Shown: positions 4,873 through 5,024 of the stretch, one piece after another
Layout: each line of letters opens with the position of its first letter
Position numbering within the stretch: the first letter of the stretch is position 1
NCBI GenBank assembly: GCA_900754715.1
Contig: CAAEDX010000105.1
Span: 1 to 5,024 of the forward strand
DNA length: 5,024 nucleotides
Reading direction: 5' to 3'
Source: Erysipelotrichaceae bacterium
GTDB taxonomy: Bacteria > Bacillota_I > Bacilli_A > Erysipelotrichales > Erysipelotrichaceae
Made by a program: the position numbers and the translations under genes
Notes under the pieces: model-generated
Told to the model about the DNA's origin: nothing
The model's input: the letters and a program-made list of their open reading frames with translations, nothing else
Databases searched by the model: none

Positions 4873-5024
4873 AACAAGTGCTGTCTTATTATCCCACATT
4901 GAGCGCTGCCTATTCATCCTCTTATGTGGAAATCTTTTCCGCGCAGGCATCTAAGGGAAACGCATTGCGCTTCCTCGCTGACCATCTGCACATACGCCGC
5001 GAGCAGATCGCCTGTGTCGGTGAC
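4869..5024 (+). CDS. Cof-type HAD phosphatase, C-terminal continuation in the -1 frame (runs off window)
   Basis: The 52 codons from ATG 4869 to the right edge continue the same protein. After MKQVLSYYPTL comes YVEIF, then SKGNALRFLADHLHI with the motif III lysine (residue 29), then ACVGD, the start of motif IV. The order and spacing match the second half of Cof-type HAD enzymes. Its ATG overlaps the TGA of the upstream frame (ATGA), the arrangement used for translational coupling, although only a weak AGGG precedes it and a separately made C-terminal half would be unusual. If an A is restored to give GCAATG, one uninterrupted protein results. I regard this as part of one gene, not an independent one. 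Confidence 0.7.
   Translation, partial: MKQVLSYYPTLSAAYSSSYVEIFSAQASKGNALRFLADHLHIRREQIACVGD

Overview
The window looks like a chromosomal segment of a Gram-positive bacterium of the Firmicutes type. The supporting signs are strong AGGAGG-like ribosome binding sites, sigma-A style promoters (TTGACA/TATAAT-like), a DeoR/PfkB sugar-catabolic arrangement, and a secreted protein with choline-binding-like (GW...YYF) wall repeats plus an NlpC/P60 domain. The moderately GC-rich genes and AT-rich intergenic regions would fit an Erysipelotrichaceae-like gut Firmicute. That placement is an impression from protein style, not a demonstrated assignment.

Left part (1-2121, minus strand): a SorE-like zinc-dependent sugar-phosphate/polyol dehydrogenase is followed in the same direction by a DeoR-family regulator that runs off the left edge. 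The regulator appears to have its own promoter in the 69-base gap. That promoter is embedded in an inverted repeat (TCGTGT/ACACGA), and half of it recurs, 12 of 13 bases identical, over the promoter of the dehydrogenase. This is a plausible operator of the local regulator.

Middle (1953-3085): a 169-base AT-rich divergent promoter region separates the dehydrogenase from a plus-strand PfkB-family 1-phosphofructokinase-type kinase. The kinase forms a single-gene unit closed by a strong hairpin terminator. The reductase, sugar-phosphate kinase and DeoR regulator together suggest a small hexose/hexitol phosphate catabolic module. No transporter is visible, so the true substrate cannot be named.

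Right part (3086-5024, plus strand): a promoter-rich 191-base gap precedes a secreted protein with a signal peptide, about nine wall-binding-type repeats and a C-terminal NlpC/P60-like cysteine peptidase domain. It ends in a textbook terminator that overlaps its stop codon. After it comes a Cof-type HAD phosphatase whose reading frame is broken: the N-terminal part stops in a TGA that overlaps an ATG (ATGA), and the rest of the same protein continues in the -1 frame to the window edge.

I see no CRISPR array, tRNA, rRNA, insertion sequence or riboswitch. No clearly undescribed multi-gene system is evident. The most useful leads are the shared operator-like motif, the split HAD gene and the unusual active-site surroundings of the NlpC/P60 protein.
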